This document shows positions 7,941-17,277 of a stretch of DNA of 64,000 bases, piece by piece. The notes beneath the pieces were generated by a model. The model saw only the letters and a list, made by a program, of their open reading frames with translations. It was not told the DNA's origin and ran no database searches. Location: the NCBI RefSeq assembly GCF_017315725.1, contig NZ_JAFLRG010000001.1, forward strand, positions 930,001-994,000, read 5' to 3'. The stretch comes from Trinickia acidisoli. Its GTDB lineage: Bacteria; Pseudomonadota; Gammaproteobacteria; Burkholderiales; Burkholderiaceae. The position numbers and the translations under genes are program-made. Numbering within the stretch: position 1 is the first letter of the stretch; the number at the start of each line of letters is the position of its first letter.

Positions 7941-9335
7941 TTACGGATAGCAGTAAGAATCGGACGACGCATCGCCGCCTTCGAGCCGGATCTGATGCGG
8001 CCGATGCGTCTTCGGCCATTCGAGATAGAACTCGCGATCGAACGTGAGGCCGCCGCCCGCGGGCGCGTCGAGCTTGACCATCCAGCCATCGATGCCGTCG
8101 GGGTAGAACTGCTCGTCGATGGCGCCGTACAGCGAGTTCGTGAAATAGACGCGGCGCCCGTCGCGGCTCACTTCGACCATCTGCGGGCCGCCGTTGAGCG
8201 GCCGATTGCCGGCGCGCGGGTGCGTGGCGCGCGCGGCGATGCCGCCGATCCTTACCGAGCCGACGAGTTCCGGGTGATGCGGATCGGAGACGTCGTAGCG
8301 GCGCATTTCGCCTGTACCCCAACAGGCGACGAACAGGAAACGGTCGTCGAGCGAGAGCGCGATGTCGGTGACGAGCGGCGGCACGGCGCCGAAGCGTTTG
8401 AGCATCGGCGGCAGCAGTGCCGGATCGGTGGGCTCGGCTGGAATTTCGATGACTTTGCGCGCGGCCCAGCGATCGCCCTCGCGATACCAGGTCCAGATCG
8501 ATGCCGACAGATCCTTCAGGCTGATGACGGAATTGACGAAGCCGTGCGCTCGGGTGGGATCGTGCGCCGGGCGCAACTCGAACACGAGCTGATTCTCTTC
8601 GCCGAAGTCGATCGTCTGTTTGTGCTTGCGCGTGTTCAAGTCCCAGAAATGGAGCCGATGGCCGTATTTGCCGCCGAGCAGCACCTCGGGCACGAGACCG
8701 TTCTCGAACGTATCGGGTAGCCCCCACTCGCTCGAGACGAGCGTATCGAAGCCCAGATGCCACCAGGCGTCGTAGGCGAGCCGCTGCGGGCCGCGATCGA
8801 TTTCCCATTGGCCGCGGATGTCGAACGTGTCGTGGTCCATGAGGAAGATGCCGCCGGGCGCATCGCCTTCGGCGTTCGCGAGTGCAACCACGAAGATGCC
8901 TTGCGGGCCGCAGTGAACCGTGTGCGGCCGTGTGTAGCCCGATTTGCGCGCGACTTCGTCGGGTTCGAGCACGCGCACGATGCGCGGGCGGCGCGGATCG
9001 GGTTTCGTGTCGAGCACGTGAATGCGCGAGCTGCGCAGCCCGGGCACGATTAAATAGCGACGCTCGGAATGCGGATGCGGTGCATTGGGACAAAGATGCG
9101 AACTGCATGCATTCCAGCCAAAATGATGCAATTCATCGCCGGTATTGGGCATAGCGATGCGATCTACGATTTTGCCGTAATCGGACGAGCCGGGATCGAG
9201 ATCGACGACGGCCAACTCGTCGGGAATACGCCGCGTGGGATCGAAGCTCGCGACATAAGCCAGCGTTTCCTTCGGTGCTTCGGCGGCAAGGCGTGCGGAA
9301 GGGTAGAACGTCGGATCGGGTTTCCAGGACGACAT
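7941..9335 (-). CDS. Methanethiol oxidase / selenium-binding protein 56 family
   Basis: A 464-residue seven-bladed beta-propeller protein of the SBP56 family; characterised members oxidise methanethiol to formaldehyde, hydrogen sulfide and peroxide. Visible signatures are MPNTGDELHHFGWNACSS and SHLCP (residues about 62-83), GYTRPHTVHCGPQG, DAWWHLGFDTLVSSEWG, ITLPDTFENG-like PDTFENG, VTDIALSLDDRFLFVACWGTG and GGPQMVEVSRDGRRVYFTNS. There is no signal peptide at the assigned start, although bacterial MtoX proteins are often exported. The ATG at 9335 follows GAGGAAGAGG. It is the first gene of a two-gene operon with the histidine-rich membrane protein. The SCO1 and MauG genes found beside Hyphomicrobium mtoX are absent here. 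Confidence 0.9.
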   Translation of the reverse strand: MSSWKPDPTFYPSARLAAEAPKETLAYVASFDPTRRIPDELAVVDLDPGSSDYGKIVDRIAMPNTGDELHHFGWNACSSHLCPNAPHPHSERRYLIVPGLRSSRIHVLDTKPDPRRPRIVRVLEPDEVARKSGYTRPHTVHCGPQGIFVVALANAEGDAPGGIFLMDHDTFDIRGQWEIDRGPQRLAYDAWWHLGFDTLVSSEWGLPDTFENGLVPEVLLGGKYGHRLHFWDLNTRKHKQTIDFGEENQLVFELRPAHDPTRAHGFVNSVISLKDLSASIWTWYREGDRWAARKVIEIPAEPTDPALLPPMLKRFGAVPPLVTDIALSLDDRFLFVACWGTGEMRRYDVSDPHHPELVGSVRIGGIAARATHPRAGNRPLNGGPQMVEVSRDGRRVYFTNSLYGAIDEQFYPDGIDGWMVKLDAPAGGGLTFDREFYLEWPKTHRPHQIRLEGGDASSDSYCYP

Positions 9336-9410
9336 GAGCCTCTTCCTCGTTTATGGGGGCGAAGCGATTATCGTAGAAGTCGATCGGTGGAAAATGCAAG
9401 AAACAAAATC

Positions 9411-9454
9411 GAATAAGAATAAAAGAATGGCGCGCGGAATTTTTTGCGCCATTT
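9411..9454 (-). terminator. Rho-independent-like terminator downstream of the MFS gene
   Basis: A perfect 8-bp inverted repeat, AATGGCGC (9426-9433) and GCGCCATT (9446-9453), encloses a 12-base loop. On the minus strand it is followed by the T-rich CTTTTATTCTTATTC. It would end transcription coming from the MFS gene before the methanethiol oxidase promoter. Confidence 0.55.
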
Positions 9455-9634
9455 AGCCTATCAATTCTGGTGGTTGTTATTTAATTGGATGCGGTGAAAT
9501 TGTGCGATGTCCCAATCGGCATCCCGAATAAAGCAAAAATACCGACGCCGCGAAGGGGCGCGATTGCGCGGTATGCAAGCGTGGCGTCCCACGTCGCCGT
9601 GCGCGACGCAGGACGCCCGTTGCGAACGCTTCGC

Positions 9635-10843
9635 TTAGAGCGCCGCGGCGATACCGCGATCGCGCGCCTGCCGCAGGTAAAGGCTGAAGGACACGAAAGC
9701 GCCGGCCGCCGCTGCGATCGCGGACACAAAAAATACCGATGGATAGCCGAATTCCCCCGCCACATAGCCGGCGAGCGGCCCCATGATGCCGAGCGAGAGA
9801 TCGAAGAAGACTGAGTAAGCGGCCAGTGCCGCGCCACGGCTCGCCGGCGGGACGAGTTCGACGGCTTCGACGCCGAGCGACGGAAACACGAGTGCGAAAC
9901 CGAAGCCCGTCACGGCGGCGCCGACGAGCGCCGCATCGGGCGTGCCCGCGAGCCAGAGCGTGACGAGGCCGGCGCATTCGAACGCGAACGAGACGAGCGC
10001 GACGCGAAAGCCGCCGTAGATGCGGATCGAATTATGAAACAGCAGGCGCGACAGGCAGAAGAACGAACCGAACAGGGTCAACGCGAGCGCCGCATGCGGC
10101 CAGCCGCGCGCCGCGTAGTAGAGCGCGATGAAGGTCGCGATCGAGCCGAAGCCCGCGGCGCCGAGCCCCAGTGCCATGCCGTGGGGCAGGACGCGCATGA
10201 AAACGCTCGCGTAGCCCATGCGCTCGCCGTGCACGAGCGGCACGGCGCCGAGCCGGCGGGCGAGCACGTAGCCGAGCACCGCGAGCACGGCTGTTGCCGC
10301 GCCGAGCGCCCACGGCCCCAGCGCATGGTCGAGCGTGGCGCCGATGGGCGCGCCGATCGCCAAGCCGCCGTAGGTGGCGATGCCGTTCCACGAAATGACG
10401 CGCGCGTTGTGCGAGGCACCGACGCGGCCGATGCCCCAGAGGATGGCGCCGGTGCCGACGCAGCTCTCGCCGAAACCGAGCGTGAGCCGGCTTGCCGCCA
10501 GCACGACCAGACTGATCCCCGGCCAAGCGTGGCAAGCGACCGCCGCCGCGAGCAGCACGCCGCTCGCGGCGCAGGCCACGAGCCCGATCATAACGGCCCG
10601 CTTGGGCCCCAACGTGTCGGAAAACCGCCCCGCGTGCGCCCGCGAGAACAGCGTCGCCGCATACTGCACGCTGACCGCCGCGCCGGCCAGCACGGAGCCG
10701 AGCTTGAGCTCGCTCTGAACGAAACCGGGCAGTACGGGCAGTGGCAGCCCGATGATCAGATAGCAAATGAACGTGAAGAAGACGATCGGAACGATCTGGG
10801 CGGTGGCGGCGCGATCGGATAAGGCGGGCGAGGCGGCAGACAT
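9635..10843 (-). CDS. MFS transporter (YhhS/YfcJ-like)
   Basis: A 402-residue, 12-segment major facilitator. The beginning ([18 protein letters not shown] followed by LPVLPGFV) and [21 protein letters not shown], the loop 2-3 MFS signature, are typical of the YhhS/YfcJ group of putative efflux proteins. [20 protein letters not shown] marks segment 4-5. Start choice is weak: ATGs at 10843, 10873 and 10935 are in frame, none with a clear ribosome binding site; 10843 gives a length equal to YhhS. Its promoter lies in the 279-bp region shared with the divergent xdhA. Substrate unknown. Confidence 0.88.
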   Translation of the reverse strand: MSAASPALSDRAATAQIVPIVFFTFICYLIIGLPLPVLPGFVQSELKLGSVLAGAAVSVQYAATLFSRAHAGRFSDTLGPKRAVMIGLVACAASGVLLAAAVACHAWPGISLVVLAASRLTLGFGESCVGTGAILWGIGRVGASHNARVISWNGIATYGGLAIGAPIGATLDHALGPWALGAATAVLAVLGYVLARRLGAVPLVHGERMGYASVFMRVLPHGMALGLGAAGFGSIATFIALYYAARGWPHAALALTLFGSFFCLSRLLFHNSIRIYGGFRVALVSFAFECAGLVTLWLAGTPDAALVGAAVTGFGFALVFPSLGVEAVELVPPASRGAALAAYSVFFDLSLGIMGPLAGYVAGEFGYPSVFFVSAIAAAAGAFVSFSLYLRQARDRGIAAAL

Positions 10844-11122
10844 GGGCGAACGGAATGACGGTGCGGCGGCCATGGTAAGGGAAAACGAGACTTGAAGCCA
10901 GGCCGACAGTATGGCGTGAGGGTGCCATTGTGACATGGAACCGGTTTCTTTGCAGTGCGGAATGCCAAAAAGGGCCCGAGAACGGGGCAAAAGAGCGTGC
11001 TGACATATCGGCGCAAGAATATGAGCGGCATGCGAGGCCACCTATGGGTTACGCATATTGGTGGTGATAGTTTTCGATCAACGTCAAACACAGCGTGTCT
11101 TCAGGTTTCCGCTTCCACGACC

Positions 11123-12682
11123 ATGAGCCAATCGATCCGTTTCTATCATCGCCACGCCATCCGCGAAGTCAGCGACGTGCCCGTCACGCGCACGGTCTTG
11201 CAATACCTGCGCGAGGACGTGCAGTGCACCGGGACGAAGGAGGGCTGCGCGGAGGGCGATTGCGGCGCCTGTACCGTCGTTGTCGCCGAGCGCGACGAGA
11301 CGGGCGGCGTGCGGTTTTCGGCCGTCAACGCCTGCATCCAATTTTTACCGACGCTCGACGGCAAGGCATTGTTCACGGTCGAGGACCTGCGCCAGCCCGA
11401 CGGCACGCTGCACCCCGTGCAGCAGGCGATGGTCGACTGCCATGGCTCGCAATGCGGCTTTTGCACGCCCGGCTTCATCATGTCGATGTGGGCGCTGTAC
11501 CGTAAGCACGGCGGCGAAGGCGCTGCGCCCGGCGACACGCCGGCCTGTGCGGGCTCGGCCACGGCCGACTGCGCTGCCGCCTGCCCGCCGTCGCGCGCCG
11601 AAATCTCCGATGCGCTGACGGGCAACCTCTGCCGCTGCACGGGCTATCGTCCGATCATCGAGGCCGGCGAAAAAATGTTCGAGCTGCCGCGCCCCGTGGC
11701 GCCCATCGACGTCCCTGCGCTCGCCCGGACGCTGGCGTCGCTCGAGCGCGACGACACGTTCCACTACGAGCATGGCGGCGATGCGTTCGACGCACCGCGC
11801 ACGGTCGGCGCGCTCGCCGCGCTCAAGGCCGAGCGGCCGGCCGCGCGCTTGCTCGCCGGCAGCACGGACGTCGGCCTGTGGGTCACCAAGCAGATGCGTG
11901 CGCTCGGCGACATCATCTACCTCGGCCGCGTCGCCGAACTGCAACGGATCGAAACGTCGGCCGATTGGATCGAGATCGGCGCCGGGGTGACGGTCGAGCG
12001 CGCCTATGCCGAGCTCGCGCGCCATTACCCCGAACTCAACGAAATGTGGAAGCGATTCGCCTCGCTGCCGATCCGCAACGCCGGCACGCTCGGCGGCAAC
12101 GTCGCGAACGGCTCGCCGATCGGCGATTCGATGCCGGGGCTGATCGCACTCGGCGCGCACGTCGTGCTGCGCGGCGGCGAGATCGAGCGCGAGTTGGCGC
12201 TCGAAGATCTCTACCTCGCCTATCAAAAGAAGGACATGGCCGAGCACGAGTTCGTGGCCGCGCTGAAGGTGCCGACGCGCACCGGGGCGCGCGAGGCGCT
12301 GCGCTTCAGGACCTACAAGCTCTCCAAGCGCTTCGACTCCGACATCTCGGCCGTCTGCGCCGCCTTCTCGTTCATCGCGGACGGCGACACCATCCGCTCG
12401 CCGCGCATCGCGTTCGGCGGCATGGCCGCGACGCCCAAGCGCGCCACGCATGCGGAAGGCGTGCTGGCCGACGCGACCTGGCACGAAGCGACGGCGCAAG
12501 CGGCGATGCAGGCGCTTACCCGCGATTACGCACCGCTGTCCGATATGCGGGCGACGAGCGATTACCGCTTGCGGACCGCGCAAAACGTGCTCTATCGCTT
12601 CTGGCTCGAGACGCGTCCCAACGATCCGCTGCCGCCGGAAGCGCTGAACGTGCGATTGGTCGATCTCGAGACGCCCAACTGA
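11123..12682 (+). CDS. xdhA: Xanthine dehydrogenase small subunit (Fe-S and FAD)
   Basis: The 519-residue subunit passes electrons from the molybdenum site to NAD. It has the plant-type [2Fe-2S] domain (KEGCAEGDCGACTVV), the helical second [2Fe-2S] domain (CGFCTPGFIMSM and NLCRCTGYRPI) and the FAD domain (LLAGSTDVGLWVTKQ, SLPIRNAGTLGGNVANGSPI). About 20 Ala/Pro/Cys-rich residues separate the two halves of the second Fe-S domain. The start at 11123 is chosen by homology; the upstream reading to 10955 is not protein-like. It is followed by xdhB after 77 bases. Confidence 0.96.
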   Translation: MSQSIRFYHRHAIREVSDVPVTRTVLQYLREDVQCTGTKEGCAEGDCGACTVVVAERDETGGVRFSAVNACIQFLPTLDGKALFTVEDLRQPDGTLHPVQQAMVDCHGSQCGFCTPGFIMSMWALYRKHGGEGAAPGDTPACAGSATADCAAACPPSRAEISDALTGNLCRCTGYRPIIEAGEKMFELPRPVAPIDVPALARTLASLERDDTFHYEHGGDAFDAPRTVGALAALKAERPAARLLAGSTDVGLWVTKQMRALGDIIYLGRVAELQRIETSADWIEIGAGVTVERAYAELARHYPELNEMWKRFASLPIRNAGTLGGNVANGSPIGDSMPGLIALGAHVVLRGGEIERELALEDLYLAYQKKDMAEHEFVAALKVPTRTGAREALRFRTYKLSKRFDSDISAVCAAFSFIADGDTIRSPRIAFGGMAATPKRATHAEGVLADATWHEATAQAAMQALTRDYAPLSDMRATSDYRLRTAQNVLYRFWLETRPNDPLPPEALNVRLVDLETPN

Positions 12683-12759
12683 GCGTGTAGACCGCCCGCG
12701 CAAGCAGCCAGCCAGACGAGACGCACGAGCGCCCAGAAAAGCCAGTAAGAGAGACAGCA

Positions 12760-15171
12760 ATGAACAAGCAAGCCGAACCGTTTTTGACCGAACTCGTTCG
12801 CGACGAGCGCGAGCGCGCGGCGTTTCGCCAAGTGCACGTGTCGCGCCCGCACGAATCCGCGCATCTGCACGTGAGCGGTCGCGCCACGTACACCGACGAC
12901 ATCCCCCTCGTCGCGGGCACGTTGCACGCGGCGCTCGGAATGTCGCCGAAAGCGCACGCAAAAATCGTGTCGATGAACTTCGACGCCGTGCGAGCCACGC
13001 CCGGCGTCGTTGCGATCTTCACGGCCGACGATATTCCCGGCCATAACGAGTGCGGGCCGATCATTCATGACGATCCGGTGCTGGCCGACGGCCTCGTGCA
13101 ATACGTCGGGCAACCGATGTTCATCGTCGTCGCGACCTCGCACAACACGGCACGCCTCGCCGCGCGCCGCGCGCAAATCGAATTCGAGGATCTGCCGGCC
13201 GTGCTGACGGCGCAAGCGGCGCGCGCGGCCAATCAGTCCGTATTGCCGCCCATGAAGCTCGTGCGCGGCGAGCCGGCGGCCAAGATGTCGCACGCGCCGC
13301 ATTGCAATGCCGGCGAACTCTTGCTCGGCGGGCAGGAGCAGTTCTACCTCGAAGGGCAGATTTCCTACGCGGTGCCGAAGGACGACGACGGCATGCACGT
13401 GTGGTGCTCGACGCAGCACCCGACCGAAATGCAGCACCACGTTGCCGGCGTGCTCGGCGTCGCCTCGCACAACGTGCTGATCGAATGCCGGCGGATGGGC
13501 GGCGGCTTCGGCGGCAAGGAATCGCAATCGGCGATGTTCGCCTGCTGCGCGGCGCTCGCGGCCTGGAAGCTGCTGTGCCCCGTCAAGCTGCGCCCGGACC
13601 GCGACGACGACATGATGATCACGGGCAAGCGCCACGATTTTCATTATCGGTATGAAGTAGGCTATGCCGACGACGGCGTAATCGAGGGCGTCTCGGTCGA
13701 CATGACGTCGCGTTGCGGCTTCTCGGCCGATCTGTCGGGCCCCGTGATGACGCGCGCGGTGTGCCACTTCGACAATGCCTACTGGCTGCCCAACGTCGAC
13801 ATCGCGGGCTTTTGCGGCAAGACGAACACGCAGTCGAACACTGCGTTTCGCGGCTTCGGCGGCCCGCAGGGCGCGTTCGCGATCGAGTACATCATGGACG
13901 ACGTCGCGCGCTCGCTGAAGCTCGATCCGCTCGAGGTGCGCCGGCGCAACTTCTACGGCAAGACCGAACGCAACGTCACCCCCTACGGGCAGACGATCGA
14001 GGACAACGTCATTCACGAACTCGTCGAGGAGCTCGTTACGACGAGCGACTACCGCCGCCGCCGCGAGCAGGCGCGCGCGTTCAATGCGACGAGCCCCGTG
14101 CTCAAGAAGGGCATCGCGATCACACCCGTGAAGTTCGGCATCGCGTTCAACGTCGCGCACTTCAATCAGGCCGGCTCGCTCGTGCACATCTACACGGACG
14201 GCTCGGTGCTCGTGAATCACGGCGGCACCGAAATGGGCCAAGGGCTCAACACGAAGGTCGCGCAAGTCGTTGCGCACGAGTTGGGTATCGGCTTCGGACG
14301 CGTGCGCGTGACGGCGACCGATACGAGCAAGGTGGCCAATACGTCGGCGACGGCGGCTTCGACGGGCTCGGACTTGAACGGCAAGGCCGCGCAAGACGCC
14401 GCGCGCCAGTTGCGCGATCGGCTGTCGAAGTTCGTGGCCGAACGATTCGGCGAGGGGGCGGTGCAGCCGGGCGACGTCGTGTTCGAAAGCGACACGATTT
14501 ACGTCGGCGATCTCGCCCTCCCGTTCGAAGAGGTGATCGCCAAGGCCTATGTCGCGCGCGTGCAATTGTGGTCCGACGGCTTTTACGCGACGCCGAAGAT
14601 CTACTGGGATCAGCAAAAGCTGCAAGGCCGGCCGTTCTACTACTACTCCTACGGCGCGGCCGTGTCGGAAGTGGTGATCGATACGCTGACGGGCGAGATG
14701 CGCGTCGTGCGTGCCGATGCGCTGCATGATGTCGGCGATTCGCTTAATCCGGCGCTTGACGTCGGGCAGGTCGAAGGCGGCTTCATCCAAGGGATGGGCT
14801 GGCTCACGACCGAAGAGCTGTGGTGGAACGCGGGCGGCAAGCTCATGACGCATGCGCCGTCGACCTACAAGATTCCGACGGTCAACGACTGCCCGCCTGA
14901 TCTGCGCGTGCGGCTGTTCAAGAACCGCAACGCGGAGGACAGCATCCACCGCTCGAAAGCGGTCGGCGAGCCGCCGCTGCTGTTGCCGTTCTCGGTGTTT
15001 TTTGCGATTCGCGATGCCGTGGCGAGCGTGGGCGACTACGAGGTCAACCCGCCGCTCAACGCGCCGGCGACGGCCGAGGAAATCCTGAAGGCGGTGGCCG
15101 CCGTGCGTGCGGCGCGCGCGGGCTTGCCGCAGGGCGCGGACGCCGAGGTAGCCGCGGGGAGCGCGGCATGA
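12760..15171 (+). CDS. xdhB: Xanthine dehydrogenase molybdenum-binding large subunit
   Basis: The 803-residue catalytic subunit oxidises hypoxanthine and xanthine to urate at the molybdopterin centre. Motifs include the N-terminal HESAHLHVSGRATYTDDIP, RRMGGGFGGKESQ, NTAFRGFGGPQGAFAIE, the cofactor-binding GGTEMGQGLNTKVAQ, and KAVGEPPLLLPFSVF with the active-site Glu. The start ATG at 12760 follows AAGAGAGA. The C-terminus looks complete, and its stop overlaps the xdhC start by ATGA. Confidence 0.97.
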   Translation: MNKQAEPFLTELVRDERERAAFRQVHVSRPHESAHLHVSGRATYTDDIPLVAGTLHAALGMSPKAHAKIVSMNFDAVRATPGVVAIFTADDIPGHNECGPIIHDDPVLADGLVQYVGQPMFIVVATSHNTARLAARRAQIEFEDLPAVLTAQAARAANQSVLPPMKLVRGEPAAKMSHAPHCNAGELLLGGQEQFYLEGQISYAVPKDDDGMHVWCSTQHPTEMQHHVAGVLGVASHNVLIECRRMGGGFGGKESQSAMFACCAALAAWKLLCPVKLRPDRDDDMMITGKRHDFHYRYEVGYADDGVIEGVSVDMTSRCGFSADLSGPVMTRAVCHFDNAYWLPNVDIAGFCGKTNTQSNTAFRGFGGPQGAFAIEYIMDDVARSLKLDPLEVRRRNFYGKTERNVTPYGQTIEDNVIHELVEELVTTSDYRRRREQARAFNATSPVLKKGIAITPVKFGIAFNVAHFNQAGSLVHIYTDGSVLVNHGGTEMGQGLNTKVAQVVAHELGIGFGRVRVTATDTSKVANTSATAASTGSDLNGKAAQDAARQLRDRLSKFVAERFGEGAVQPGDVVFESDTIYVGDLALPFEEVIAKAYVARVQLWSDGFYATPKIYWDQQKLQGRPFYYYSYGAAVSEVVIDTLTGEMRVVRADALHDVGDSLNPALDVGQVEGGFIQGMGWLTTEELWWNAGGKLMTHAPSTYKIPTVNDCPPDLRVRLFKNRNAEDSIHRSKAVGEPPLLLPFSVFFAIRDAVASVGDYEVNPPLNAPATAEEILKAVAAVRAARAGLPQGADAEVAAGSAA

Positions 15172-15734
15172 GAGGGGGCAAAGGGGGCTCGCTCGCGGGA
15201 GATCCGCTCGCGCCGCCGCTGCACGTCGTGCTGTTCGGCGCGGGGCACGTCGGCCACGCGCTCGTGACGCTGCTCGGTATGCTGCCGTGCGTGGTGGAGT
15301 GGGTCGATGCGCGCGACGAGTGCTTCCCCGACGAAGTGCCGGCCAACGTGCAGATCGAAGCCACCGATACGCCCGAGGCCGTGATCGATGCGGCTCCCGC
15401 GCGGGCTTGTTTTCTCGTCATGACGCACAACCATGCGCTCGATTTTGCGTTGGCTGAGCGGATCATGCGCCGCAACGATTTCGCTTACTTCGGCATGATC
15501 GGCTCGAAGACCAAGCGCGTGAAGTTCGAGCGCCGCTTGATCGAACGCGGTGTCGGGCCCGAACGGATGCACGAGATGGTGTGCCCGATCGGCGTGCCGG
15601 GGATTGTCGATAAAGCGCCGGCTTCGATTGCGGTGGCTGTGTGTGCTGAGCTCATGCAGGTACGCGCGCGATTGGCTGGCGCGGCACGTCCCGCTACCGG
15701 AGCCATCTCGACGCTCACTGCGGCGTTCTCGTAG
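15168..15734 (+). CDS. xdhC: XdhC maturation factor, lacking the N-terminal domain
   Basis: XdhC binds molybdenum cofactor and helps insert its sulfurated form into XdhB. This 188-residue product contains the C-terminal Rossmann domain (LHVVLFGAGHVGHALVTLLG, VEWVDARDECFPDE, CFLVMTHNHALDFALAERI, FGMIGSKTKRVKFERRL and CPIGVPGIVDKAPASIAVAV). The N-terminal XdhC/CoxI domain of about 100-150 residues, expected to carry a GSAPR-x-x-G-like motif, is missing: only about 17 residues precede the Rossmann fold. Upstream DNA is the intact end of xdhB, so the domain is not hidden by a frameshift. Either this short form suffices or xanthine dehydrogenase maturation depends on another factor. Confidence 0.88.
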   Translation: MRGGKGGSLAGDPLAPPLHVVLFGAGHVGHALVTLLGMLPCVVEWVDARDECFPDEVPANVQIEATDTPEAVIDAAPARACFLVMTHNHALDFALAERIMRRNDFAYFGMIGSKTKRVKFERRLIERGVGPERMHEMVCPIGVPGIVDKAPASIAVAVCAELMQVRARLAGAARPATGAISTLTAAFS

Positions 15735-16159
15735 TTTTGTAGCGCTCGCCGGCCGCCTGGCCGGCTTCGCGTGACGAGCTTCGTCGCCGTGGCGGGTCGC
15801 TTCGGATGCCTTTCTTTCGGTGATGCCGGCGTTTCGCTCGGCCTTCACCCGTGCGCCGTTTCCTAGTGTCCCGAGTCGTTACGTAGAGCCCGCGGCCACC
15901 CGCTAGTAGCGGTGGCCCGCACCGCGCCCGCGGCGTTCCGTCCCCGGCCGAGCCGAAAGTCGCCCCGCATTCCCGGTATCGTTCGATTACGCCGCGCGAG
16001 CGCGGCGGCAGCATTTTCTCGCGGCATCCCTTATGCTGCACGGCGATGCGCAGCGCAGCGGGGCATGTTTGCCCCGGCGGCATTCCCGGCCCAGCTGTGC
16101 CCGAGCGCGCCCCGTCAGCCCGCGCTTGCCGCGCTCGCCAACCGAACGAGGAACTTGCC
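15735..16159. other. Intergenic region between xdhC and the Old Yellow Enzyme gene
   Basis: About 425 bases with no convincing gene. Open frames across it on both strands are Arg/Gly/Pro-rich and look like GC-rich noise. A hairpin at its left end may terminate xdhABC, and a GAGGAAC ribosome binding site at the right end serves the next gene. Confidence 0.6.
15748..15765 (+). terminator. Hairpin just after xdhC
   Basis: A perfect 7-bp stem, GCCGGCC (15748-15754) and GGCCGGC (15759-15765), with a GCCT loop lies 13 bases after the xdhC stop. It lacks a T-run, so termination efficiency is uncertain. Confidence 0.35.
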
Positions 16160-17275
16160 ATGAGCCGCTTATTCGAGCCGATGACCCTCGGCAATCTTGT
16201 CCTGTCCAACCGCATCGTCATCGCGCCGATGTGCCAATACTCGGCCGAAGGCGGCTCGGCAACCGACTGGCACATGATCCACCTCGGCCACCTTGCCCTG
16301 TCGGGGGCGGGCATGCTCATTCTCGAGGCAACGGCCGTCTCGCCCGAAGGCCGCATCTCGCCGGGCGACCTCGGCCTTTATTCCGACGAAAACGAAACGG
16401 CGCTCGCGCGCGTGCTCAAGGCCGTGCGCACCTATTCGCCGATCGCCGTCGCTATGCAACTCGGCCACGCCGGCCGCAAGGGCTCGAGCCACGCACCGTG
16501 GGACGGCGGCGCGCAGATTCGCTCGGACGCGCCGCTCGGATGGAAGACGGTCGCGCCTTCCGCCGTGCCGCACGGTCAGGACGAGGAGCCGCCCGTCATG
16601 CTCGATCGCGCGGGCCTCGACAAGGTGCGCAACGATTTCGTGGCCGCCGCGCAGCGGGCGGCGCGGCTTGGCATCGACGGCATCGAAATCCACGCGGCGC
16701 ACGGCTATCTGCTGCACCAGTTTCTTTCGCCGCTCGCCAATCACCGCGACGACGAGTACGGCGGCAGCCTCGAAAACCGCATGCGCTTTCCGATCGAGGT
16801 GTTCGAGGCCGTACGCGCGGCCTTTCCGGCCCAGCGTCCGGTTTGGGCCCGTATTTCGGCGACCGATTGGGTGCCGGGCGGATGGGACATCGATGGCACC
16901 GTGGCGCTGTCCCAGGCGTTGAAGGCGCGCGGGTGCGCGGCGATTCACGTGACGACGGGCGGCGTCTCGCCCCAGCAGGCGATCAAGCTCGGCCCCGGCT
17001 ATCAAGTGCCGTACGCTCAGCGCGTGAAGGCCAACGTGGGCCTGCCGACGATCGCGGTGGGTCTCATCACCGAACCGGAGCAGGCTGAGGCGATCATCGA
17101 GAACGGCGAGGCCGACGCCGTGTCGCTCGCGCGCGCGATGCTCTACGATCCGCGCTGGCCGTGGCACGCGGCGGTCGAGCTCGGCGCGCGCGTGCATGCG
17201 CCGAAGCAGTACTGGCGCTCGCAGCCGCGCGAATACAAGGACCTATTCATCGATGCCGGGTTCGGGCAACGCTGA
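16160..17275 (+). CDS. NADH:flavin oxidoreductase, Old Yellow Enzyme family (YqjM/XenA type)
   Basis: A 371-residue FMN barrel that reduces activated C=C bonds using NAD(P)H. It has APMCQYSAEGGSATDWHMIH, with the Cys that tunes FMN in thermophilic-like OYEs such as YqjM and XenA, then QLGHAGRKGSS, EIHAAHGYLLHQFLSPLANH, RDDEYGGSLENRMRF and ISATDWVPGGWD, ending with AVGLITEPEQAE and ADAVSLARAMLYDP. The start ATG at 16160 follows GAGGAAC. The TAXI gene starts 2 bases after its stop, so they are probably co-transcribed, although no shared function is obvious. Confidence 0.93.
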   Translation: MSRLFEPMTLGNLVLSNRIVIAPMCQYSAEGGSATDWHMIHLGHLALSGAGMLILEATAVSPEGRISPGDLGLYSDENETALARVLKAVRTYSPIAVAMQLGHAGRKGSSHAPWDGGAQIRSDAPLGWKTVAPSAVPHGQDEEPPVMLDRAGLDKVRNDFVAAAQRAARLGIDGIEIHAAHGYLLHQFLSPLANHRDDEYGGSLENRMRFPIEVFEAVRAAFPAQRPVWARISATDWVPGGWDIDGTVALSQALKARGCAAIHVTTGGVSPQQAIKLGPGYQVPYAQRVKANVGLPTIAVGLITEPEQAEAIIENGEADAVSLARAMLYDPRWPWHAAVELGARVHAPKQYWRSQPREYKDLFIDAGFGQR

Positions 17276-17277
17276 CG

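Noticed and set aside
15715..16356. 213-codon minus-strand frame across the xdhC/OYE gap
   Set aside because: Strongly Arg/Gly/Pro-rich and overlaps the start of a recognised enzyme; treated as noise.
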